Positions 1 through 6,729 of a DNA stretch of 8,122 bases are shown here, one piece after another; the stretch's first letter is position 1, and each line of letters starts with the position of its first letter. This DNA comes from Sutterella sp. UBA4713 (GTDB lineage Bacteria; Pseudomonadota; Gammaproteobacteria; Burkholderiales; Burkholderiaceae_F). The notes below the pieces were generated by a model, which did not search any database, had not been told where the DNA came from, and saw only the letters and a list, made by a program, of their open reading frames with translations. The DNA is taken from positions 2,194-10,315 of the forward strand of contig DHJT01000055.1 of NCBI GenBank assembly GCA_002404465.1, in the 5' to 3' direction. The position numbers and the translations under genes are program-made.

Positions 1-1
1 T

Positions 2-2275
2 CTTCTGAAACTCTGGGATGCCATTAAGGAGGCAGCGACCCCGCAGTACGTCTTTGAGACAACCGAGGACGGGAAAAAGGTCACGCACTACGTCACGGAA
101 CCGGAGAAAAACGGTAAAAAATTAAAGCGTGCCAATCCCCCGCCCTTCCTCATTGTCGAAGAGAGCAATTTAGTTATTCGTGCCATTCGCGATTACTTTC
201 AACCGGATATCGGAGAAATTCTCGTCGATACGGAAAGCATCTATGAGCAGGCGCGTCAGTTCATGAGCCACGTCATGCCCGACATGGTCGACCGCGTTAA
301 GCTCTACAAAGAAGACACGCCGCTTTTCTCGCGCTTTCAAGTCGAACACCAAATCGAAACGGCCTACGCAAGAACCGTCCCGCTTCCCTCGGGCGGAGCC
401 ATTGTGATCGACCATACCGAAGCCTTGGTTGCCGTCGACGTAAACTCAGCCCGTGCTACCCGCGGTTCTGACATTGAAGAAACAGCTTTTCGCACAAACT
501 GTGAAGCCGCCGATGAAGTGGCGCGTCAGATGCGACTGCGCGACCTCGGAGGCCTGATTGTCATCGACTTTATCGATATGGACGACGTTAAAAATCAGCG
601 CGCCATCGAGCAACGCATGAAAGAAGCCATTCGTCCCGATCGCGCACGCGTACAAATCGGAAAAATCAGTCGCTTCGGACTTTTAGAGCTTTCGCGCCAG
701 AGACTGCGCCCCTCGCTTTCCGAGGGCAATCACATCACCTGCCCGCGCTGTAACGGCGTCGGAGTGATTCGCGATACCGAATCAAGCGCCTTACAGGTGC
801 TGCGTATTTTGCAAGAAGAAGCCACAAAAGAAGGAACCGGTGCCCTGCACGCTCAGGTCCCGGTGGATGTCGCAACTTACCTCCTGAATGAAAAGCGCGC
901 CGAAGTCACAAAACTCGAGCATCGGTACCGTGTGCCGATCGTCCTTATACCCAATACGTTCCTTGAGACGCCGCACTACCATATCGAGCGTCTGAGAGCC
1001 GATGACGAACGTCTTGATGATGATGTCGCAAGCTACAAACGCGCCGAAGAATTAACGGCTGTGGCCGACGATCCGTATGCAATAAAGAAGGCCGAGGAAA
1101 AGCCCGATCGTCCCAAGCAAATTCCGGTCATCAAGAACATTTTGCCGAAGGACGTCGCACCCAAACACGAAGAGCCGGTTAAACAAGAGCCTGCTTCCGA
1201 AAGCCTTGTCGATAAAATCTTGGGATTTTTCGGATTCGGCAAAGACAAAGACGCTGAAAAATCAAAAGAAACCAAGGGAAAACGCGAGACAACCCGTCGC
1301 AAGAGCGCACGCACAACGCAGGAGAATCGGACTGCTCGCGCCGAGCGTCGTCGCGAACGCACCAAGGAGCGTCGCGAAAAGGTCCGTAAAAATGCGGAGA
1401 CGACCGAACGGCCGACCGTACCCGAACCCGTAACGGCGCAAGAGGCGCCCGAGGCGGTTCAAGAAGAGCCCCGTAAGGTCAATCGCCGGACACGGCAGCG
1501 CCGTCGCCCGGAAACCCCTGAGAGTGCGGCACGCACGGAGCCCGTAAGCGACGCAACACCCGTTGAAACTCCCGTTAAAGCGCCCCAAGTCGTACCGCAA
1601 GAGGAACCGATTCCGGAGACGGCTCTTACGCAAAATGCAGCCGCTGAATCCTCCGAAGTCGATGTAGACGCCGTCAATCAAGAACTTGAAATGGCTCGAA
1701 TCCAAGAGCGCAGCGCGCGTCGCCCCAAGAAAACGGCCTCTCAAAACGTTTCAACTGCCGAAGCTGTTCCGACGGACATGCCCGAACAAGACGCCGAACC
1801 GGTGATTGAAAGCGACAGTCGGCGCCGCCGTCCGAGAAGACGCCGCCCGGTCAAGACGCCCGAAGCCGTCCGCGTGATTGCCGATTCGGCAACCTCCGAG
1901 GCAATCGAGCCCGCGGATAACGCTTCTGCGCCTAATTCCGAGGGTCTGCAAACGCCTGAGCCCGTTTCCGCAAAACCGGTTTTAGCCGACTCCGACGGCC
2001 AAAGCGCATCTAAGACAGAAGAGAAAAAAGAGCTCAAAGGCGCTTTAAATCCCGAAGTTAAGAACGTATCGACCGATCTACCAGCCGAAAAAAGCATTGC
2101 GGACGGATTAGAAGATAACTTAAAGAAAGCCGGTCTAACGCAAGTGTCCACACAAGCCGGGCTTGCCGTGACTCCGACCTACGAACCCGTCAAACACTTG
2201 GGTCGCCCAAGACCCGTACTTGAGCCTGTTAAGGAAGAACCCTTAATTCAGGTTCAAACGAAAAAATCGGAATAG
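2..2275 (+). CDS. rne: Ribonuclease E, C-terminal 757 residues (5' end outside window)
   Basis: This is the endoribonuclease of the RNA degradosome, which cuts single-stranded A/U-rich RNA in mRNA decay and in rRNA and tRNA processing. The frame is open from base 2, so the gene enters from the left; by comparison with E. coli RNase E roughly 185 N-terminal residues (S1 domain and part of the 5' sensor) are missing. Visible parts: the RNase H-like/DNase I-like core with the motif VAVDVNSARATRG (metal-binding Asp at 437–439) and IVIDFIDM (second Asp at 566–568), then the Zn-link CPRC at 740–751. After about position 1080 the protein becomes disordered and charged. This tail holds a possible amphipathic membrane-binding helix (SLVDKILGFFGFGK, 1202–1243) and three arginine-rich patches (1274–1393, 1472–1510, 1820–1855). 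The core reads as betaproteobacterial. Oddity: about 30 extra residues at 41–133. RNase G is excluded by the long tail. Confidence 0.96.
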   Translation, partial: LLKLWDAIKEAATPQYVFETTEDGKKVTHYVTEPEKNGKKLKRANPPPFLIVEESNLVIRAIRDYFQPDIGEILVDTESIYEQARQFMSHVMPDMVDRVKLYKEDTPLFSRFQVEHQIETAYARTVPLPSGGAIVIDHTEALVAVDVNSARATRGSDIEETAFRTNCEAADEVARQMRLRDLGGLIVIDFIDMDDVKNQRAIEQRMKEAIRPDRARVQIGKISRFGLLELSRQRLRPSLSEGNHITCPRCNGVGVIRDTESSALQVLRILQEEATKEGTGALHAQVPVDVATYLLNEKRAEVTKLEHRYRVPIVLIPNTFLETPHYHIERLRADDERLDDDVASYKRAEELTAVADDPYAIKKAEEKPDRPKQIPVIKNILPKDVAPKHEEPVKQEPASESLVDKILGFFGFGKDKDAEKSKETKGKRETTRRKSARTTQENRTARAERRRERTKERREKVRKNAETTERPTVPEPVTAQEAPEAVQEEPRKVNRRTRQRRRPETPESAARTEPVSDATPVETPVKAPQVVPQEEPIPETALTQNAAAESSEVDVDAVNQELEMARIQERSARRPKKTASQNVSTAEAVPTDMPEQDAEPVIESDSRRRRPRRRRPVKTPEAVRVIADSATSEAIEPADNASAPNSEGLQTPEPVSAKPVLADSDGQSASKTEEKKELKGALNPEVKNVSTDLPAEKSIADGLEDNLKKAGLTQVSTQAGLAVTPTYEPVKHLGRPRPVLEPVKEEPLIQVQTKKSE

Positions 2276-2290
2276 TTCGATCGGTTCGAC

Positions 2291-2325
2291 AAAAACACCC
2301 TGACTGCGGTCGGGGTGTTTTTTTT
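2291..2325 (+). terminator. Rho-independent terminator of rne, possibly bidirectional
   Basis: A 10-bp stem (ACACCCTGAC at 2295–2304 with GTCGGGGTGT at 2309–2318, one G·U pair) closes a TGCG loop. It is followed by a run of eight T (2318–2325) starting 16 bases after the rne stop region begins. On the other strand the hairpin is followed by five T, so it may also end aroC transcripts, whose stop codon lies 19 bp away. Use for aroC is inference. Confidence 0.9.
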
Positions 2326-2343
2326 CGATATTCAGGACTGCCT

Positions 2344-3435
2344 TTATCGCGTCGGATTATCGTAAATTAGTCCGAAGTTATCGCACTGCGCACGCTGCAA
2401 AAGCGCCGCATCAATCAAGACCAACGCCACAAGAGCCTCGAGAATCGGCGCAGCACGCAGGGCCACGCACGGATCGTGGCGACCTCGCGTGGCAATTTGT
2501 ACGTCTTCGCCGGCCTCATTGAGGCTTCGCAACGGCAAGCTTACCGAAGGCGTGGGTTTGACGGCAACGTGAACAACAATCGGCGCACTCGACGAGATGC
2601 CTCCGAGGATACCTCCTGCGTGATTGGACGCAAACCCGTCGTCGAGCATTTCATCGGCATTTTCGGAACCGCGCTTGCCGCTGGCGGCAAATCCGTCACC
2701 GATCGAAACGCCCTTGACGGCATTAACCCCCATCAGTGCGTAAGCTAATTTCGCATCAAGGCGACCGTAGACGGGATTGCCGAGGCCTGCCGGCACCCCT
2801 CTCGCTTCAACGAGCAACTCGCCTCCGATACTGTCTCCGTCTTTACGCACGGAATCAACATACGCCGTCAGTTCCTCAATTTGATCTTCGTTCGCGGCAA
2901 AGAAAGGATTTTGATTAACGTAGGACCAATCTTTAAAGCGCACGCGGCGCACACCGATTTTCGTCACACGTGCCCGGATCGTAATCCCGAGATTTTCCAA
3001 AAGCCACTTTTTTGCCACGGCACCGGCGGCAACGGTCGGAGCGGTCAGACGAGCCGAGGACCTGCCGCCTCCCCTCGGATCACGAATGCCGAATTTGGCA
3101 AAATATCCCCAGTCGGCATGCGAAGGTCGAAACGAGTCGGCAATTTGACTGTAATCCTGGCTTTTTTGATCAACATTCGGAATTAAAAGTGCAATGGGAG
3201 TTCCCGTCGTCCTGCCTTCATAAAGACCTGAAAGGATTTGCACGTCATCGGTTTCCTTGCGTTGTGTCACAAAGCGCGACGTACCTGGGCGACGGCGTTT
3301 TAATTCGCAGGCAATGTCCTTAACGGACAGTTCCAACCCGGGCGGGCAGCCGTCAATCACACATCCGACGGCCGGACCGTGGCTTTCGCCGAAATTCGTC
3401 ACGACAAAAATTTCCCCGATACTCGATGAAGGCAC
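2344..3435 (-). CDS. aroC: Chorismate synthase
   Basis: AroC converts 5-enolpyruvylshikimate 3-phosphate to chorismate with reduced FMN. It is the last step of the shikimate pathway and feeds the aromatic amino acids, folate and quinones; it is cytosolic and usually a tetramer. The protein is 363 residues, the normal length. Family motifs are in order: GESHG (His19), RRRPGTSR (residues 47–54), the second conserved His106, GGGRSSAR (122–129), SNHAGGILGGIS near residue 270, and RHDPC (319–323). The start is GTG, not ATG, supported by GGGGAG six bases upstream and by the family's usual N-terminus (SIGEIF aligning with TIGQLF of E. coli). Two core positions differ from the E. coli protein: Ser105 where RPGHAD has Gly, and Pro120 where RDYRGGG has Tyr. 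The gene stands alone, convergent with rne and divergent from the small gene at 3518. Confidence 0.97.
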   Translation of the reverse strand: MPSSSIGEIFVVTNFGESHGPAVGCVIDGCPPGLELSVKDIACELKRRRPGTSRFVTQRKETDDVQILSGLYEGRTTGTPIALLIPNVDQKSQDYSQIADSFRPSHADWGYFAKFGIRDPRGGGRSSARLTAPTVAAGAVAKKWLLENLGITIRARVTKIGVRRVRFKDWSYVNQNPFFAANEDQIEELTAYVDSVRKDGDSIGGELLVEARGVPAGLGNPVYGRLDAKLAYALMGVNAVKGVSIGDGFAASGKRGSENADEMLDDGFASNHAGGILGGISSSAPIVVHVAVKPTPSVSLPLRSLNEAGEDVQIATRGRHDPCVALRAAPILEALVALVLIDAALLQRAQCDNFGLIYDNPTR

Positions 3436-3441
3436 AATTTA

Positions 3442-3447
3442 CTCCCC
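3442..3447 (-). promoter_or_regulatory. Shine-Dalgarno of aroC that fixes the GTG start
   Basis: On the minus strand GGGGAG lies six bases before GTG (3435–3433). No in-frame ATG nearby has a comparable site, so this decides the aroC start. Confidence 0.75.
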
Positions 3448-3469
3448 GTTAAATCTACCGAAGGGTTCC

Positions 3470-3475
3470 ATTGTA
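3470..3475 (-). promoter_or_regulatory. Possible –10 element of aroC
   Basis: The minus strand reads TACAAT here, 5 of 6 bases of the sigma-70 –10 consensus, in the 82-bp gap between the divergent aroC and the small gene. The hexamer 17 bp upstream (TGCCGT) is a poor –35, so this is a weak call. For the + strand gene, TATCAT at 3486–3491 is an equally tentative –10 without a –35. Confidence 0.3.
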
Positions 3476-3517
3476 ACGTTTGCCCTATCATTACGGCATC
3501 AAAACCCGAAAGAGAGC

Positions 3518-3856
3518 ATGATGCAAAACGAACCGATTGATACAAATTGGCTCACGGACACGTTAACCGATGCGCAAGAAACCCTGGATAAAGCCATTGA
3601 ATTACTCGAAAGCGATCCCCGTCACGCGCAAGGCGTTCTCGAGCATGAAATTCCGGCCCTGTATGCCAAACTCAATTACGCCGTCAATACGTCTTACATC
3701 GGTCCGAACGCCGTCAATATTCTCGCGCATGAACGCTTAACGGCTTGGCCGCAGGGTCAGGCTTTTAAAGCTTTTGCCGTGAAAGAGCCCGTGAAAAAAG
3801 CAAAAACTACAAAATCACGGGCTCGAACTGCAAAGCAATGCTGTAGCGCCGCCTGA
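3518..3856 (+). CDS. Hypothetical protein, 112 aa, basic C-terminal tail
   Basis: I do not recognise this protein. Two adjacent in-frame ATGs (3518 and 3521) follow AGAGAG at 3511–3516; the second has the more normal spacing, giving 111 residues. The frame is open further upstream, but that part is antisense to aroC and unlikely to be coding. Residues 11–31 and 36–56 look like two amphipathic helices, followed by a loop (SYIGPN, 59–64), another short helix ending in LTAWP (74–78), and a basic, probably disordered tail from residue 89 (KKAKTTKSRARTAK) ending in CCSAA. There is no signal peptide or membrane segment. It faces away from aroC and converges on murB; its last 50 bases lie over the murB 3' end. 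The body looks like a folded helical protein rather than a chance frame, but no homologue could be checked. It could be a lineage-specific conserved protein. Confidence 0.68.
   Translation: MMQNEPIDTNWLTDTLTDAQETLDKAIELLESDPRHAQGVLEHEIPALYAKLNYAVNTSYIGPNAVNILAHERLTAWPQGQAFKAFAVKEPVKKAKTTKSRARTAKQCCSAA
3785..3824 (-). terminator. Inverted repeat at the murB 3' end, possible terminator
   Basis: A perfect 10-bp inverted repeat, GAGCCCGTGA (3785–3794) and TCACGGGCTC (3815–3824), is separated by a 20-base A-rich spacer (T-rich on the murB strand). It spans the murB stop codon and the convergent overlap with the small gene. Read in the murB direction, the stem is followed by only three T, so it is not a textbook intrinsic terminator. 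It may act as a weak or factor-assisted terminator, or protect the mRNA 3' end. The repeat is seen directly; the function is inferred. Confidence 0.45.
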
Positions 3857-4826
3857 TCCCTTCCCGAACAGCGTAAGCCACGGCCAAAACGTCCGATGCC
3901 CTGGCCTGTCCGCTGTTGACGATCACAAGCGGTGCCTTGCGAAAGATATGAGCTTGCTCATGGCGCTTGCCGCGAATGCGCCCATGGGCAATGAGCCATG
4001 CGGCGGGAATTTTGATGCGACCCGACGACATCGGATGAAACGGAATATTCGGGTCACGTTTCAGAACACGCTGCCCGTGCATGGGCGAAAGAATCGGGTT
4101 TTTGAAAAAACTGCCGGCGCTCCCGAGTCGCTTGACGTTCGGTAGTTTGGATTTTCGCAGTGCAAGCACTTGTTCGGCCACATCGGCCGGCGTGATCTTT
4201 TTTTTCGGCAAGGCGCGAATGCGCTCGGCAAGCGCCTTGTACTTTAAATTCGGCACGAAGACTTTGGATAAATGAAACGTGACCTTTAGGACAATCAGGC
4301 CCGCTCCCTCGGGCGTTTTGAAATAGCTCATCCGATACCGGTAGCCCAAGTCCCGACGCATAATTTCGATAACCGTATCCGTTGCCGGGTCATAACAGGT
4401 CACCGAAACGATGGCATTTTTCACTTCCATCCCGTAAGCGCCGATATTTTGAACGGCAGCGCCACCGACGGTTCCGGGAATGCCCGACAGGTTTTCGATA
4501 CCGGTTCGGTGCTTCTTGACCATTTGAGAAACAAACTCAGACCAGTTTTTTCCGGCCCCGACGCGCACGACAACCTTTTTTTTATCTTCTCGTACGATTT
4601 GAACGGACTGATCGATCGGATGCAACACGAGACCGTCGTAATCTTTGGTCACGACAAGATTCGAGCCGCCGCCGAGAATAAACACGGGAAGCCCTGCAAC
4701 AAGCGGATGCCTTAACAGATTCCTTAATTCATCGAGCGTCGTGTAATCGGCGTAGTAACGAGCCTTAGCCGGAAGTCGAAAGGTATTCTTATCGCGTAAC
4801 TCGACGTTTTCAAGCAAATCGGCCAT
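3807..4826 (-). CDS. murB: UDP-N-acetylenolpyruvoylglucosamine reductase (MurB)
   Basis: MurB reduces UDP-GlcNAc-enolpyruvate to UDP-N-acetylmuramate with NADPH and FAD, the second committed cytosolic step of peptidoglycan synthesis. The protein is 339 residues, close to the E. coli length. Visible motifs: FAD-binding LGGGSN (51–56) and NLSGIPGTVGG (112–122) with QNIGAYG after it; Arg165 in YRMSYFK, aligning with E. coli Arg159; the proton-donor Ser239 in GSAGSFFKNP; and Glu335 in the C-terminal QFEPVIL, aligning with E. coli Glu325. It is therefore type I and should be active. I chose ATG at 4826: GGGAG lies six bases upstream, while the TTG one codon earlier would be too close to it. The start lies inside dxs (17-bp overlap), suggesting translational coupling. 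The 3' end overlaps the convergent small gene by 50 bp. Confidence 0.96.
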   Translation of the reverse strand: MADLLENVELRDKNTFRLPAKARYYADYTTLDELRNLLRHPLVAGLPVFILGGGSNLVVTKDYDGLVLHPIDQSVQIVREDKKKVVVRVGAGKNWSEFVSQMVKKHRTGIENLSGIPGTVGGAAVQNIGAYGMEVKNAIVSVTCYDPATDTVIEIMRRDLGYRYRMSYFKTPEGAGLIVLKVTFHLSKVFVPNLKYKALAERIRALPKKKITPADVAEQVLALRKSKLPNVKRLGSAGSFFKNPILSPMHGQRVLKRDPNIPFHPMSSGRIKIPAAWLIAHGRIRGKRHEQAHIFRKAPLVIVNSGQARASDVLAVAYAVREGIRRRYSIALQFEPVIL

Positions 4827-6729
4827 CAACGGCTCCCGTCAACTGCTGCAGGCGAGAAGAAATTTTCGACTGAACCGACGCGTTATCGATTCGGGCATCA
4901 ACAAAAAGTTCGGAAGCTGTACCCTGAGCAATAAAGCGATCCGGGAGCCCGATCTGCAAGGTCGGCACAACAATACCCTCCCGGGAAAGCACTTCAAGGA
5001 CGCCGCTACCGGCACCTCCGGCAATAACACCCTCTTCGGCCGTCACCACCAAGTCATGTTCACGCGCACATCGGCAAATCGTTTCGACATCAAGCGGCTT
5101 GACAAACCGCATATCGACAACAGTAGCATCGAACTTTAAAGCCGTCTCCCAAAGATTTTTCACCATGGAGCCGAACGCAAAAAACACCACGCGACCGAAG
5201 TCATTTTTTTTCGTTTGTCGCAAAATACGCGCCCGACCGATCGGAATTGTTTCAAAGCCGTCACCGGCCGCAACACCACGCCCCGTCGCTCTCGGATAGC
5301 GCACCGCAGCGGGCGCCCCGAGTTTCACGGCCGTCGTGAGCATCTTACGGCATTCGGCCTCATCGCTCGGTGCCATAATCGTCATGTTCGGCATACTGCG
5401 TAAATAGGCTAAATCAAAAGCCCCGTGATGCGTTGCGCCGTCAGCCCCGACAAGTCCTGCGCGATCGACGGCAAACGTGACCGGCAGGTTTTGTAGCGCC
5501 ACATCGTGCAAAATCTGATCGTAGGCGCGTTGCGCAAACGTCGAATAAATGGCCACAACCGGATGCTGCCCCTCACAGGCAAGACCGGCGGCAAACGTCA
5601 CGGCATGTTGCTCACAGATGGCAACGTCCCGGTAGCGCTCCGGGAAGCGTTTCTCAAATTCAACAAGACCGCTGCCCTCGCGCATCGCCGGCGTAATGGC
5701 ATAAAGCTTCGGATCAACCGAGGCCATGTCGCAAATCCACTTGGAAAAAACTTCCGTATACGTCGGGTGCACCGGGTCAACGCGCGACGGGATCGGGAAA
5801 GCCGGGTTAAAGGCGCCGACGCCGTGATACGTCGTCGGATCTTTCTCAGCCGGTGCGTACCCCTTGCCCTTCGTTGTGCGCACATGGAGCACAATCGGCC
5901 CCATGGGGCCTTCCAAATCCCTGAGCTTTGTCAGCATACGCACTAAACCGACCACATCGTGCCCGTCAATCGGACCGAAGTAATTCAAATCGTACGTGGA
6001 GAAAATCGACGACGGAGGACTTAAAAAGTTCACCGTCTGTTTTTCCATACGCTTGGCAAGCTCATGGAGCGTCGGTGTGTTTTTTAAAATCGACTTTCCG
6101 AGGTTGCGCATTTTCCAAAAAGGACTCGTGCTCACAAGTTTCCCCAGGTGTCCGCACAGGGCTCCGACAGGCGGTGAAATCGAGCAGTTATTGTCATTGA
6201 GGATAATGAGAAGTCTGACGCCGTCCTTGTAGTCCCCTGCATGATTTAAAGCTTCGCTTGCCATGCCGCCCGTTAACGCCCCGTCCCCGATAACGGCCAC
6301 ATGCCAACGCTTGTCATGGCCTTGAAGATGGGAGGCAACGGCCATTCCGAGAGCCGCGGAAATCGACGTCGAGGAGTGTGCCGTTCCGAAGGCATCGTAC
6401 GGGCTCTCGTCGCGACGCGGGAAACCGGAAAGTCCCTTGTACTGACGAACGTGCTTTAGTCCCTCACGCCGTCCCGTTAAAATTTTGTGCGCATAGGCTT
6501 GGTGACCGACGTCCCAAACAAGACGGTCATCGGGCGTGTTAAAGACGTAGTGCAGTGCCAAGGCCAATTCGACACTGCCGAGGGAACTGGACAGGTGGCC
6601 CCCCGTGTGACTGACGCAGTCAATGATGTAGGAACGAATTTCACGCGCCAGCTCGGGCAACGCATCAAGAGGGAGCTTTCGCAAATCCTCCGGGCTATCG
6701 ATTGTTTGTAATAAATTTTTTTCCGTCAT
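4810..6729 (-). CDS. dxs: 1-deoxy-D-xylulose-5-phosphate synthase
   Basis: Dxs condenses pyruvate and glyceraldehyde 3-phosphate, using thiamine diphosphate and Mg2+, to give DXP. This is the entry step of the MEP isoprenoid pathway and also feeds thiamine and pyridoxal synthesis. The protein is 639 residues, typical for the family. Motifs: GGHLSSSLG with His45 (E. coli His49), the thiamine diphosphate motif GDG (148–150) through NDN (178–180), the catalytic Glu373 in EQHAVTF (E. coli Glu370), DRAGLVGADG (422–431) with His434, and VRYPR (476–480). I place the start at ATG 6729, overlapping the ispA stop as ATGA. The frame is open a further 38 codons upstream, but those overlap ispA and do not resemble Dxs. 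No clear Shine-Dalgarno precedes the ATG, so translation probably depends on reinitiation after ispA. The last 17 bases overlap murB. Confidence 0.97.
   Translation of the reverse strand: MTEKNLLQTIDSPEDLRKLPLDALPELAREIRSYIIDCVSHTGGHLSSSLGSVELALALHYVFNTPDDRLVWDVGHQAYAHKILTGRREGLKHVRQYKGLSGFPRRDESPYDAFGTAHSSTSISAALGMAVASHLQGHDKRWHVAVIGDGALTGGMASEALNHAGDYKDGVRLLIILNDNNCSISPPVGALCGHLGKLVSTSPFWKMRNLGKSILKNTPTLHELAKRMEKQTVNFLSPPSSIFSTYDLNYFGPIDGHDVVGLVRMLTKLRDLEGPMGPIVLHVRTTKGKGYAPAEKDPTTYHGVGAFNPAFPIPSRVDPVHPTYTEVFSKWICDMASVDPKLYAITPAMREGSGLVEFEKRFPERYRDVAICEQHAVTFAAGLACEGQHPVVAIYSTFAQRAYDQILHDVALQNLPVTFAVDRAGLVGADGATHHGAFDLAYLRSMPNMTIMAPSDEAECRKMLTTAVKLGAPAAVRYPRATGRGVAAGDGFETIPIGRARILRQTKKNDFGRVVFFAFGSMVKNLWETALKFDATVVDMRFVKPLDVETICRCAREHDLVVTAEEGVIAGGAGSGVLEVLSREGIVVPTLQIGLPDRFIAQGTASELFVDARIDNASVQSKISSRLQQLTGAVDGRFA
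4833..4837 (-). promoter_or_regulatory. Shine-Dalgarno of murB inside dxs
   Basis: The minus strand reads GGGAG six bases before the murB ATG (4826). It is embedded in the last dxs codons (Thr-Gly-Ala), so ribosomes finishing dxs pass over it. This supports the ATG over the TTG at 4829. Confidence 0.7.

Noticed and set aside
1262..1744. 160-codon open frame on the minus strand opposite the rne tail
   Set aside because: It is antisense to the Arg/Glu/Pro-rich rne tail, whose biased codons leave the other strand open. The translation is low-complexity and resembles no protein.
2881..3323. Two + strand frames of about 100 codons opposite aroC
   Set aside because: They lie wholly antisense to a well-conserved aroC, overlap each other and have no ribosome binding site or family match.
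3257..3517. Upstream extension of the small + strand gene to 3257
   Set aside because: The extension is antisense to the aroC start and does not look protein-like; the ATG pair at 3518/3521 behind a purine-rich stretch is a better start.
5506..5946. 146-codon + strand frame opposite dxs
   Set aside because: It is a shadow of the conserved Dxs coding strand, with no start signal or recognisable domain.
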